DNA from: Streptomyces roseicoloratus
Lineage (GTDB): Bacteria; Actinomycetota; Actinomycetes; Streptomycetales; Streptomycetaceae
Length of the DNA: 64,000 nt
Direction: 5' to 3'
Assembly: GCF_004117935.1 (NCBI RefSeq)
Contig: NZ_SDOY01000144.1
Span: forward strand, 124,001 to 188,000
Positions within the stretch are counted from its first letter, which is position 1. Each line of letters starts with the position of its first letter. The notes below the pieces were generated by a model. That model saw only the letters and a list, made by a program, of their open reading frames with translations. It did not search any database and was not told the DNA's origin. Made by a program: the position numbers and the translations under genes. Shown one piece after another: positions 34,315 to 42,921 of this stretch.

Positions 34315-35013
34315 ATGCCCCCTGACCTTCCACCGGGAGCGATACGGCGTGCGGTCTCGTCGCTCGACCTGCGTATCGAAGCGGCCACCGGCCACGACGT
34401 CGACACGCTCTGGGCCCACCGCGACCGAGGCATCCTTGACGAGCGGCAAACCGCTCTCGTCGACCGGCATCGCGCGCTGGTCAAGGCCGAGACCGCCGTG
34501 AGGTTCCACCGCACGCTGCTGCATCGGCTCTCCAGCGGCGAGTTCCCCGTCGATGCCGCTCTGCTGCAGCGCATCGGCCGTACGGTCGGCCAGCTGGAAG
34601 AAGCGGCCGACGAGCGCGCCGTCGTCGCGCGGCTCGTACTCGCCGACCTGGAGCCAATCGAGAGCTCCGCCCGCACTGCACAGCAGGCCGCCGGTGAACC
34701 GATGACGGCCGCCGACTACGCAGCGCTGCTGGCCATCGCTGGCGGCGCCAAGCTGTACGAGCACCTCCTGACGGGCCGGATGTCGGTGGCCACAGCCTCT
34801 GGTACCCGGATCCCGTACGCGCGGCTCCAACAGCTCGAATCCCTGGGCCTTGTCTCCCGAGTCACGAGCCACCCGGTGCACACCGGACAGCCGGTCGCGC
34901 TCACCGCGCCAGGCCGCGCGGCTCTGGCGAGCAGTCACCGCGGCAGCGCGGCGGCGGTGCCGACCGCACCTCGACCCGGGACGTGGCCGAGCGCGGCGCA
35001 CAGCCGTCGATGA
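34315..35013 (+). CDS. Unknown protein with winged-helix-like C-terminus
   Basis: A 232-residue protein starting at ATG 34315 after AGGAG. The first 130 residues are a helical bundle; the second part (YAALLAIAGGAKLYEHLLTG ... LQQLESLGLVSRVTSHP ... ALTAPGRAAL) has the order of a winged helix. Same build as the leftward protein at 14173-15009, though sequence similarity is weak. Confidence 0.6.
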   Translation: MPPDLPPGAIRRAVSSLDLRIEAATGHDVDTLWAHRDRGILDERQTALVDRHRALVKAETAVRFHRTLLHRLSSGEFPVDAALLQRIGRTVGQLEEAADERAVVARLVLADLEPIESSARTAQQAAGEPMTAADYAALLAIAGGAKLYEHLLTGRMSVATASGTRIPYARLQQLESLGLVSRVTSHPVHTGQPVALTAPGRAALASSHRGSAAAVPTAPRPGTWPSAAHSRR

Positions 35014-35041
35014 CCCTCACCCCGACTCACCGAGAGGCCCG

Positions 35042-35764
35042 ATGCCCCCACCCGAACTGGATCTTCGCCTCGACGGCTTCGAGGCTGCTGACGAACAGAC
35101 CGACGAGGCGTTCTGGCACGCGATCGAGATCGAGCAGGACATGCTCACCGTGCTCGCCGAGCACCACACGGACGAGGACTCGGCCAGCTACTACGTCCTG
35201 CACAACGGAACCACCACCTACGGAATCCCCGGCGAGCCGCAGGTCGTCGCCCTCCACCTGCAGCGCGATCCCGCGGCGCGGACGTTCCGCTTCGAGCACA
35301 CCTACCTTCCTCTGCCGGTCATGGCCCAGTCCTGGCTGATCTCCCGCGGCTGCCCGCCGGACGTTATCCGCCTGCCACCCGGCACAGGTACGGCACCGGC
35401 CGATGAGACGACCCGAGTGCTGGAAGAGCGGCTCATGGGCGACGGCGACCGCTTCGCCCTCCTGACCAGCTACACAAACGACGACCCCGACTCCATGCTC
35501 ACCCTCGTCGTCCTGCGCGCGCTCGACGAACGAGCCCCGTCCCCCTTCCGCGTGCTGCAGGAGGACGTGGACACCGACACCTGGACACACACCCTGCGCG
35601 AAGGGGGCTTCGCCACCGCCGAGGGCGCGCTGCAGTGGTACGAGGAGCGCCTTGCCGGCAGCGCAGGCCCACTGCCGTCCGTGACACCAACGGCCCGCTC
35701 CCTCCAGACGTGGGGAGCCGTACCGCCGACCCCATTCGGCCGCCCGTCGGGCCGCCGCCGTTGA
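35042..35764 (+). CDS. Unknown acidic protein
   Basis: A 240-residue acidic protein from ATG 35042. Alpha/beta with HNGTTTYGIPGEPQVVALHL and RFALLTSYTNDDPDSMLTLV segments; no recognised domain. Last gene before the second promoter module. An outward, minus-strand promoter at 35790-35818 would make antisense RNA to it. Confidence 0.6.
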   Translation: MPPPELDLRLDGFEAADEQTDEAFWHAIEIEQDMLTVLAEHHTDEDSASYYVLHNGTTTYGIPGEPQVVALHLQRDPAARTFRFEHTYLPLPVMAQSWLISRGCPPDVIRLPPGTGTAPADETTRVLEERLMGDGDRFALLTSYTNDDPDSMLTLVVLRALDERAPSPFRVLQEDVDTDTWTHTLREGGFATAEGALQWYEERLAGSAGPLPSVTPTARSLQTWGAVPPTPFGRPSGRRR

Positions 35765-35789
35765 CCCTCCCACGGGCTGGGGCGCGCGA

Positions 35790-35846
35790 AAGATAGCCGA
35801 GGATCGCCGGTTAGCCAAACCGGCGAATCTGCGGACTCTTGTACCG
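35790..35846. promoter_or_regulatory. Palindromic promoter module, copy B
   Basis: Core dyad CGCCGGTT-5 bp-AACCGGCG near 35805-35825. Plus strand: TTAGCC (35811-35816), 17 bp, GACTCT (35834-35839), facing the SH3 gene. Minus strand: TTGGCT (35818-35813), 17 bp, TATCTT (35795-35790). In orientation relative to its operon it is a copy of the module at 21405-21463, with about 38 of 44 bases identical over the core. Confidence 0.6.
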
Positions 35847-35912
35847 GCGCTGAGGGAGGAATCCCCGGGCCGCACCTCTCCCGTCCCATTCCTCCATGGA
35901 GGTTCATTCCGC

Positions 35913-36272
35913 ATGCGCTCCACCCGAATTGCGATAGCCACCGCGATGCTCGGAGCACTCGCTCTGCCGCTGGTGACCGCGGCCTCGGCCACCGGCTCAC
36001 CGGCAGCACTCCGCAGCAACGCGCACGCCGCTCTGCCGTCGATCCGTGACTGCGACCGGCCCGGACCGTGGGTGATCGGCGCCCGCGCCGTCACCATCCG
36101 CTCCAAGGCCACCACCAAATCCACCGCCGTCGGAATCCTCTACCGGGGGCATTCCTTCACCGTCCACAAGAGCAGCGGCGGCTGGCACTACATCACCGAT
36201 CGGACCACCGGCGTGAAGGGATGGGTGTCGGGCACCTACGTCTACCGCGACGTCTACATGTGCCTCGACTGA
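35913..36272 (+). CDS. Secreted SH3-domain protein
   Basis: A 119-residue protein with a Sec signal peptide (MRSTRIAIATAMLGALALPL, cleavage near residues 25-30) and one bacterial SH3 domain (VTIRSKATTKSTAVGILYRG, WHYITDRTTGVKGWVSGTYV). Single Cys residues at both ends of the mature part could form a disulfide. Such domains bind peptidoglycan or proteins outside the cell. It has its own upstream promoter module and may act at the surface during transfer. Confidence 0.8.
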   Translation: MRSTRIAIATAMLGALALPLVTAASATGSPAALRSNAHAALPSIRDCDRPGPWVIGARAVTIRSKATTKSTAVGILYRGHSFTVHKSSGGWHYITDRTTGVKGWVSGTYVYRDVYMCLD

Positions 36273-36313
36273 CCTTCTCTGTCGAATTCCACTCTCATCA
36301 GAAGGGATTGCCC

Positions 36314-36757
36314 GTGTCCGACGGCATAAGGGATGTGGTGGGCCCGATCACCGAGCAGATCGAGCAGCGCTTCGGCCTGAGCATGGACGCGCTCAAGGCC
36401 GCGGTCGAAGCGGCGCCGAACGCCCATCGGGAGGCCACCGTTGTCGTGCGCTGGCATGGGCTGCTCACCGAGTCGCAGGCCGCCTTGGAGCGGGCGGAGG
36501 ACGACCTCCTCGCCGCCTTGGCTACCCAGCCCAGCGAGGTCGACGACCCGACGCTGGTTCTCGCTCACCGCGTTGACTCTGCTGTCACGATCCGTGACGG
36601 CCGAGCCGTGGCCCTCCGGCTCCTGCTGGAGCCGAACGCCGGCGGCCAGCAGGATGTGGAGGCCGAACGCCTGACGCGGCGCGGACCGGCCGTACCGACC
36701 CGCCCGGCGACGCGTTCCGCACCTGTGTCTGTGCCGCCCCGGGTGGTGGTTCGGTGA
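36314..36757 (+). CDS. Unknown helical protein
   Basis: A 147-residue product from GTG 36314 with GAAGGGA upstream. Helical (VVGPITEQIEQRFGLSMDAL, ESQAALERAEDDLLAALATQ) with an Ala/Pro/Arg tail. No domain recognised. The stop overlaps the next start as GTGA. Confidence 0.6.
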   Translation: MSDGIRDVVGPITEQIEQRFGLSMDALKAAVEAAPNAHREATVVVRWHGLLTESQAALERAEDDLLAALATQPSEVDDPTLVLAHRVDSAVTIRDGRAVALRLLLEPNAGGQQDVEAERLTRRGPAVPTRPATRSAPVSVPPRVVVR

Positions 36758-37203
36758 GAGTGCGGACCAAGCCGTGCAGCCAGGATGCCCGTCTCCACGA
36801 GGCTTTCGGTGCCCCAGTCACGGAGCTTTATGAACTGGCCGCCGGCCCGGACCCGTCTGCCGCTCTGACCCGCGCACTGGAGCTGCGCTCCTTCCTCGTC
36901 GTGGTCGAGGAGCAGGTCGCTCGCATTCGGGACCGCGTGCACGAGGCGATGTCGCCAGGGCGGGACATGAACGAACTGTCCGCCGACGAACTTCGGATGG
37001 ACGCCCAGTGGCTCGAAGCGGCACTCGATGCCCGCAGCGGATACCGACGATCACTGGACGTCCTGCTGCGCACAATGCCTCCGTACGTGCAGCAGGACCG
37101 GGCAGTGCGTCGCACCCAGCAGTCCGTCACGGCCACGCTGCCGCCGGCCGTTGCCGCCCGGGCGCCTGTGCGTGTCCGGGCGGCCCACAGCCGCCGACCG
37201 TGA
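36754..37203 (+). CDS. Unknown helical protein
   Basis: A 149-residue product from GTG 36754, coupled on both sides by 4-bp overlaps. It begins with EAFGAPVTELYELA and contains a long helix LVVVEEQVARIRDRVHEAMS. The product at 37200 also has an LYGAPLT motif near its start, so the two look like diverged paralogues. Confidence 0.6.
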   Translation: MRVRTKPCSQDARLHEAFGAPVTELYELAAGPDPSAALTRALELRSFLVVVEEQVARIRDRVHEAMSPGRDMNELSADELRMDAQWLEAALDARSGYRRSLDVLLRTMPPYVQQDRAVRRTQQSVTATLPPAVAARAPVRVRAAHSRRP

Positions 37204-37619
37204 AAGCCCTTCGATCGACCGCTCTCACTTCCGCCGAACTTGCCGTACGGATTGAGGACTTGTACGGCGCCCCGCTCACCACACTCGAGATCCACGCTCA
37301 GACCCAACCCCCGGGCATGCTTGCCGCCCTACTCGGCAGCCGTCACGACCTGGACCTCGCCGAGCGGACCATCACCCTCCACCGTGACCGGCTCCTACAG
37401 CTGGTCCAACCCGAGCGCGGCATCGGCGTCCATGAGGCGTCCCACCTGCTCGACTGCGCTCGCCGCATCGCTGAAGCCGTTGCCGCCCGGGACGCCCAGG
37501 CCAAGACCGCCGCAGCGGTCCTGAACAGCCTGGGACGAGTTCGCGCGTGTGAGCCCCCGGCCGTCTCCGTGGCTCCCGCACCGCCGACGGCGACCGCGAC
37601 CACAGCCCCGAGCCGCTGA
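37200..37619 (+). CDS. Unknown helical protein, paralogue-like of the previous
   Basis: A 139-residue product from GTG 37200 (GTGA overlap). RIEDLYGAPLTTLEIHAQTQ resembles the start of the preceding protein, followed by helices LAERTITLHRDRLLQLVQP and DCARRIAEAVAARDAQAK. The C-terminus is disordered. The set 36314-37619 seems to be one small gene family. Confidence 0.6.
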   Translation: MKALRSTALTSAELAVRIEDLYGAPLTTLEIHAQTQPPGMLAALLGSRHDLDLAERTITLHRDRLLQLVQPERGIGVHEASHLLDCARRIAEAVAARDAQAKTAAAVLNSLGRVRACEPPAVSVAPAPPTATATTAPSR

Positions 37620-37659
37620 GCCGAACGGGCGCGGCTCTTTCACCCCCTGGAGTACTCCC

Positions 37660-38493
37660 TTGGCCACCACCGGTCTGCCCGCGGGCAGCGACGCCGACAT
37701 CGCCCGCGTCACCGAAACCCTCGGCATGATCACCCCGCGATGGAACGTCCGGATCCTGCTGACGCTGGGCTCCGGCCCCCTCCGCTACACCGAGATCTCG
37801 GACAAGATGCCCTGGCTCCTGAGCGGCCAGCTCCACCCCAAGCTCCGGGCCCTCAGCGATGCAGGGCTCGTCGAGCGCACGGAGCACACGTCGCGGCACG
37901 TCACCTACGGTCTCACCGATCGGGGCACGGCGCTGCTGCCGGTGTTGCCCGTGATCGCCTCCTGGGCAGAGGAGTTCCTGGAGAAGCCGGACGAGCCCCT
38001 GTCCGCGATCGAGCACGTCGAGGACAGCCTCACCCTGCTCACCCGTCGGCATGCCGCCGCGATCCTGTGGGTCTTGAAGTCCCGCGGGGAGAGCAGCGCG
38101 CGGGCCGTCGCCAGGATCGTGATGCCCGACGGGTACTGGACGAACATCTACCCGCCCCTGCGGCAACTCGCCGACGACGGGCTCGTGGTGAGCGCCGGCC
38201 CCGGTCAGCCCTATCGGCTGTCGTCATCCGGCGAGGGCCTGGGCCGCGTCTTCGGGGCGCTGTCGGCCTGGTCTGCCGGCCGAACCCTCGACTCCGGCGC
38301 CCAGCACCCGGTCTGGGGGAACGCGGACCGTGCTTCGCGTGCGGCCCCGAAGCACTGGACCAGCCACCGGCCCCGCCTTCCCCAGCCGGCCGTGCCCACC
38401 CGACCGGCACGACCTGCCTATGGCGACCTGTTCTCCCACGCCAACCCGGCTCGCATGCAGACGACGCTCCAGGCAGGAGGTGCGCGTCGATGA
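37660..38493 (+). CDS. Double HxlR-type winged-helix regulator
   Basis: A 277-residue protein from TTG 37660 (GGAG 7 bp upstream). Residues about 10-105 are a complete HxlR domain (ITPRWNVRILLTLGSGPLRY, LSGQLHPKLRALSDAGLVER, YGLTDRGTALL). Residues about 118-205 repeat the fold (LLTRRHAAAILWVLKSRG, YWTNIYPPLRQLADDGLVV, YRLSSSGEGLG). A fused tandem HxlR is unusual because these normally work as dimers of single domains. A basic tail follows. It is a candidate regulator for the repeated promoter modules. ATGA overlap with the next regulator. Confidence 0.8.
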   Translation: MATTGLPAGSDADIARVTETLGMITPRWNVRILLTLGSGPLRYTEISDKMPWLLSGQLHPKLRALSDAGLVERTEHTSRHVTYGLTDRGTALLPVLPVIASWAEEFLEKPDEPLSAIEHVEDSLTLLTRRHAAAILWVLKSRGESSARAVARIVMPDGYWTNIYPPLRQLADDGLVVSAGPGQPYRLSSSGEGLGRVFGALSAWSAGRTLDSGAQHPVWGNADRASRAAPKHWTSHRPRLPQPAVPTRPARPAYGDLFSHANPARMQTTLQAGGARR

Positions 38494-39014
38494 CCTCCAC
38501 CCGCCGCTGCGACGAGTTCGGGCGGGCCTGCTCGGCCCTGGCCTCACCCGAACTGATCCGTCTGGTCACCGAGATAGACGACAACGGCACCATCCCGCCC
38601 CGCGGCCTGGCACGTACCCTCCCGGATCTCTCGCCGCATCAGCTCCGGCACGCCACCGAGCAGGCGCACACTCTCGGCCTTGTCCGTACACGACAGGGCC
38701 TCAGCCTCACCGAGTCCGGTATTCAGCTGGCCGAGGTCTACGACGAAGCCGCCCGCTGGGCTCGTGCCCATGGCTACCCGGGCGTCACCAGCACCTTCGT
38801 GACACGGGTACGAGCCACCCTCCAGCTCCTGGGCAGCGCCGACGTATCCGGGCGGCGCCAGGAACGGAACGGCGAGATCGGTCTCGTGGTCTCGCTGGAG
38901 GCCGCCGAAAGCCTCACCGGTCCGAAGACCGCCGTGGAGTCGTGGATCGCCGGACATGGCGGAGCCGACCTCTCGGCCACCGATGCTCTCGACGGCGCGC
39001 GGCAGGCGGCGTAA
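38490..39014 (+). CDS. Winged-helix regulator-like protein
   Basis: A 174-residue protein from ATG 38490 overlapping the previous stop. DNNGTIPPRGLARTLPDLSP, HQLRHATEQAHTLGLVRTRQ and LSLTESGIQLAEVYD are in the order of a winged helix (helix, recognition helix, wing). The C-terminal part is variable. Coupled to the double-HxlR gene, so they may act together. Confidence 0.7.
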   Translation: MTSTRRCDEFGRACSALASPELIRLVTEIDDNGTIPPRGLARTLPDLSPHQLRHATEQAHTLGLVRTRQGLSLTESGIQLAEVYDEAARWARAHGYPGVTSTFVTRVRATLQLLGSADVSGRRQERNGEIGLVVSLEAAESLTGPKTAVESWIAGHGGADLSATDALDGARQAA

Positions 39015-39145
39015 CCCGGCCACCGGCGGGGTCACCGACCTCGGAACGCATCCCACAGCCGTGCGGCATCCGCCCAGGGCGTGTGCCAGTCCCTCGCCTG
39101 ACCGGCTCTTCTCTTCCTCCATCCCGCTGAGGCGGGCTGCGCTCC

Positions 39146-40399
39146 TTGACGAAAGCGACGATGACCGACCTGATCGCCGGACCCCGGCACGCCCTCCACA
39201 CTGCAGGACTGCTGCGCGGCATCTACCTGCCGCGCACGGTGGACGCCCTCGCGTTCGCCATGTCCACGTACGGCATCCCGCTCCTGGTTCTTGCGACCAC
39301 CCGCTCGGCCGCGCTGACCGGTATCGCGTTCGCCCTGGAGTGGGTGCCTCGCCTGGCCGCGTTCGGATGGGCGGGCGCGGTCGTGGACCGCCGTGGCGCC
39401 TCGGTCGTCTTCTTCCTCGCCTCGCTCGGCCGCGCCCTGGTCATCGCCGCCGGTGCGATCATCCTCGTCCTCCACCCCGTCGGCATCGTGGCGACCGTGA
39501 CGGTGATGGCCCTGGCCGCGACCACCGGAGTGCTCACCGAGTTCAGCTACATCGCCGCCGAGACCGCGGGTGCCGCCGCCGGCCGAGTGGCGGGGGAGCG
39601 GGCGCACCGTGTCCAGGCCGTCCTGCTGGGCATCGACCAGACCGCGACGCTCGCTGGACCGGCGCTCGGCGCGCTGCTTCTGCTCGCCGGACCACCCCGG
39701 ATGCTGGCCGTCATCGCTGCCCTTTCGCTGCTCGCCGCCCTGCTCGCCCTGAGTACCCCGCCGTCGGTGGTCGCCCCCGCCCGGGCGCCGAAGCAGCGCG
39801 CAGGCGCCGGGCTGATCACCGGGCTGCGGACCATCCGGTCGTTGCCCGCCCTCGGTTGGCTCGTGACGGGCCTGACGATCTCCAACCTGGCGACGGGCTT
39901 CCTTCAGGCTGCCGGTCCCGTGATCGTCGTGGACCACTACGGCCAGTCCACCACGGCCGTCGGCATCGTCTGGTCGGCCGCTGCCGGGGCCACCCTGCTA
40001 GCCGTCACCGTCTGCCGGTTCGCCATCGACCGCCTCGGGTTGTGGCGAGTGGGAGCGACCTGTGCCGTAATCGCCTCGCTCGCCTGCCTCGCCGTCTCCC
40101 AGGCCCCCGACTACCTCTCGTACCTGGTCCTCGTCGCCGTCCTGATGGCCGGCGAAGGCGGCATGACCGTCGTCCTGCGCACCCTGCGTTCCCGCCTCAT
40201 CCCCCCGGCGGTGTTCGGCAGCACCCTGTCGGCCACCATCCTCGTCCTCCTGGTGCCCTTTCCCCTGGCCGGCGTCCTGACCGCCCTGACCCCGTCCTGG
40301 GCGCTCGGCCACGTCATCACCGCTTGTGCCGCCCTGCAGGCCCTTGGCCTGGCCATCGCCTTCGCCCGCCTGCGCACCGACCAGGCCCTGGCTGCCTGA
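39146..40399 (+). CDS. MFS transporter
   Basis: A 417-residue (or 412 from the ATG at 39161) transporter with about 11-12 hydrophobic spans and an MFS-type loop after span 2 (AGAVVDRRGAS). It starts a small group with a 101-residue protein and an ATP-grasp ligase. In bacilysin-type clusters a ligase (BacD) and an MFS exporter (BacE) are paired, so this protein may export the ligase product; that is inference from position. Confidence 0.85.
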   Translation: MTKATMTDLIAGPRHALHTAGLLRGIYLPRTVDALAFAMSTYGIPLLVLATTRSAALTGIAFALEWVPRLAAFGWAGAVVDRRGASVVFFLASLGRALVIAAGAIILVLHPVGIVATVTVMALAATTGVLTEFSYIAAETAGAAAGRVAGERAHRVQAVLLGIDQTATLAGPALGALLLLAGPPRMLAVIAALSLLAALLALSTPPSVVAPARAPKQRAGAGLITGLRTIRSLPALGWLVTGLTISNLATGFLQAAGPVIVVDHYGQSTTAVGIVWSAAAGATLLAVTVCRFAIDRLGLWRVGATCAVIASLACLAVSQAPDYLSYLVLVAVLMAGEGGMTVVLRTLRSRLIPPAVFGSTLSATILVLLVPFPLAGVLTALTPSWALGHVITACAALQALGLAIAFARLRTDQALAA

Positions 40400-40427
40400 C
40401 CCGACTCGTCCTCGTGGAGTTCCCCCG

Positions 40428-40733
40428 ATGCCCACAACCCGCCTGGCCCCGCGCCGCCGAGAGGCCCGCCTCACGATCGCCGAGCAGTTCCACGCCTTCG
40501 ACGCTCGCAACCCGCACGTCTACCGGGCCCTGGAACGACTCACCCGCGAGCGGCTGACGGCGGGAGCCACACGCATCAGCCTCAAGGCCCACTTCGAAGC
40601 GCTCCGGTGGCGGCTGCCGCACGGAGTACACGGCCTGAACAACAACTTCACGGCCCTCTACGTCAGGCAGCTGATCGCCGAGCACCCCGAGTGGGCCCCC
40701 GTGTTCGAGCTGCGCCGCCGCCGCACCCCCTGA
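40428..40733 (+). CDS. Conserved small protein of mobile elements
   Basis: A 101-residue protein: TIAEQFHAFDARNPHVYRAL, TAGATRISLKAHFEALRWRL, LNNNFTALYVRQLIAEHPEW. The pattern NPHVY ... KAHFE-LRW ... LNNN(F/Y)-Y is common in phage and plasmid proteins of unknown function. Start ATG 40428 follows GGAG. Placed between the transporter and ligase genes. Confidence 0.7.
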   Translation: MPTTRLAPRRREARLTIAEQFHAFDARNPHVYRALERLTRERLTAGATRISLKAHFEALRWRLPHGVHGLNNNFTALYVRQLIAEHPEWAPVFELRRRRTP

Positions 40734-40778
40734 CTTCCCCCTCGTCCACGCCGTCCCCCTCGCACACCTGGAGTCGTC

Positions 40779-42008
40779 TTGTCCGCTCGTCCCGTCGTGC
40801 TCGTCGTCGCCCCTGGTGACCGCACCTACCGCGGCTACTGCCTGGAGCAGGTCGCGGCCGCGTACGACGTCGTCCTGATCACAGGCACCGAGCCGTCGTG
40901 GGAGAAGCCCTTCATCGTCGACCACGTCGTTGCCGACCTCGACGACACAACCGCTCTGTTCGCCGCCGGCCGTGCTCTGGCCGAGCGCCACGAGGTCGCG
41001 GGCATCGTCACCTGGTCGGAGTGGCACCTCGTCCCCACGGCCCGGCTCGCCCGCGCTCTCAGCCTCGCCGCGAACTCGGTGGAGGTGATGCAGGCGTGTC
41101 GGAACAAGGCCACCGCCCGCATGCTGTTCGCCCGCCACGGCGTCCCGTCGGCCGCTTCCATGAAGGCCCGCTCCCTGGTCGAGGCCGGCCTCGCGACGAT
41201 GACCATTGGGTACCCCGTCGTCATCAAGCCCGCCGCCTTCGCCGGAAGCATCGGCGTGATCCGCGTCGACCGGGCCGAAGCCCTCCCCGACGCCTTCCAG
41301 TTCGCCGCGGCCGGAGCCGACCAGAGCCGGGAGGATACGGCGATCCTGGTCGAGGAGTACCTCGACGGCCCGGAGATCTCCGTCGAGTGCGTCACCCACC
41401 GCGGCGTGACCACCGCCGTTGCCGTCACCCGAAAGTCCCTCGGGCCGGCCCCCTATTTCGAGGAGACCGGGCATACCGTCGACGCCCGCGACCCTCTCCT
41501 GCCCCAGGTGGGTCCTGTCGCCGTCGCTGCGATCAAGGCTCTGGGAATCACCGACGGCATCCAGCACGTCGAGATGCGCCTCGTCGACGGCCGTCCCCGC
41601 TTGATCGAGGTCAACGCCCGCATCGGTGGCGACATGATCGGCCACCTCGTGCACCTCGCCACGGGCATCGACCTGCCGAGAATCGCCGCCGACCTCGCCA
41701 CCGGACGGGCCCCCGACCTCACGCCGGCCCACCGCCGGGCCGCCGGCATCCGCATGCTCTACCCGGCTGCCTCCGGTGTGCTCACCGAGCGCCGGATCAC
41801 CCAGCCGTTCGCAGCCCACGCTCCGTGGCTGCGAGAGGTGACGTGGATCCGCGCGGTCGGCGACCAGCTCGTCCTGCCGCCCGAGGGCGACCTCTTCACC
41901 GGCCGCGTCGGCTTCTATATCGTCACCGGCCGAGACACGGCCGAGGTCAACGAGCGTCTGGAACTGGTCGCCGAGGAGATCACCGTCGAGACCCGGGCGG
42001 CCCGATGA
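40779..42008 (+). CDS. ATP-grasp ligase
   Basis: A 409-residue enzyme from TTG 40779 (GGAG 5 bp upstream). The N-terminal Rossmann-like part (VVLVVAPGDRTYRGYCLEQV) precedes the ATP-grasp fold: GYPVVIKPAAFAGSIGVIRV for ATP binding, ILVEEYLDGPEISVECVTH for the adenine pocket, and RLIEVNARIGGDMI for metal/ATP. It most resembles L-amino acid ligases and related enzymes that join a carboxylate to an amine. ATGA overlap with the next DUF317 gene. Substrates unknown. Confidence 0.88.
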   Translation: MSARPVVLVVAPGDRTYRGYCLEQVAAAYDVVLITGTEPSWEKPFIVDHVVADLDDTTALFAAGRALAERHEVAGIVTWSEWHLVPTARLARALSLAANSVEVMQACRNKATARMLFARHGVPSAASMKARSLVEAGLATMTIGYPVVIKPAAFAGSIGVIRVDRAEALPDAFQFAAAGADQSREDTAILVEEYLDGPEISVECVTHRGVTTAVAVTRKSLGPAPYFEETGHTVDARDPLLPQVGPVAVAAIKALGITDGIQHVEMRLVDGRPRLIEVNARIGGDMIGHLVHLATGIDLPRIAADLATGRAPDLTPAHRRAAGIRMLYPAASGVLTERRITQPFAAHAPWLREVTWIRAVGDQLVLPPEGDLFTGRVGFYIVTGRDTAEVNERLELVAEEITVETRAAR

Positions 42009-42874
42009 ACCACCGCACCGAGGACGCAGCGGAGGTCGACGGAGACGTCTTCGTCTCGCCCCGCTACCTGGCCGGAAGCACCGCGACGGGGGACCCCGCT
42101 CTTCAACCCCTGTTCGCGCTGGGCTGGGAGCTCAGCCATGACGACCTCGGCAACGCGTACGTCAATGCGCCCGACCGCAAGGTCCGGCTCGGCTTCCTCC
42201 CCGAGGGGGAGGACGACGGACTGTGGCGCATCAGCGCGTACCGCGACACATTCGGTCCGCCCGTCTGGGGTGTGTGTTTCAACGACATGGCGCCCACGGA
42301 GTTCGTCGCCGCGTTCACCACCGCCCTGGCCAAGGCGTACACCGCCGGCCCGCACACGTACCTGGCCCCGCCCCACCCGGAGAACGAGGAACTCGACGCG
42401 TTCCAGCCCATGGTGCCGCTGATCCAGCGCGGCTGGGAGATCCAGCACCCGCGCTGGGGCGTCCTCGAACTCCAGACCCCCGACGGTCTGGCCGGCATCG
42501 AGTACACCACCGGCGACCTCGACGCCGAGAAGGAACTCACCACCTTGGAGGCGCGGTGGTACCTGTGGGGTGGCCCCAAGACGAGCTATGCCCGCTGGTA
42601 CGCCACAGCGTCCACGCACACGCCGATCGCGCTCGTCAGGGCCATCACCGACAGCGTCTCCGACCCGGCGCCCGTACCGCGCTGGAAGGACAGCATGTTG
42701 TCCTCGCTGCCCGAGCACGCCCAGCTCACCGCAGTGTTGCCGCCCAGGTCCCCGGCACCGACCCCGCGCGACCTGCAGCGAGCCGCTGCCGCTCGCCGCG
42801 CACCGGCCCTCGCCACACGCAGCGTCCCCCGGTGGACCACGGCCACACGTCCGCCGACGAGCCGAGTCCGCTGA
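42005..42874 (+). CDS. DUF317 protein
   Basis: A 289-residue protein with the family opening VFVSPRYLAGS, two DUF317 modules (NAPDRKVRLGFLPEG with APTEFVAAFTTAL, and LQTPDGLAGIEYTTG with TPIALVRAITDSV) and a basic tail. It is the only DUF317 protein of the rightward unit and overlaps the ligase stop by 4 bp. Confidence 0.85.
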   Translation: MNHRTEDAAEVDGDVFVSPRYLAGSTATGDPALQPLFALGWELSHDDLGNAYVNAPDRKVRLGFLPEGEDDGLWRISAYRDTFGPPVWGVCFNDMAPTEFVAAFTTALAKAYTAGPHTYLAPPHPENEELDAFQPMVPLIQRGWEIQHPRWGVLELQTPDGLAGIEYTTGDLDAEKELTTLEARWYLWGGPKTSYARWYATASTHTPIALVRAITDSVSDPAPVPRWKDSMLSSLPEHAQLTAVLPPRSPAPTPRDLQRAAAARRAPALATRSVPRWTTATRPPTSRVR

Positions 42875-42921
42875 CCCACCCCTTCCCCGATTCGCCCCAC
42901 CCGTCAAGGAGCACCACCTTC

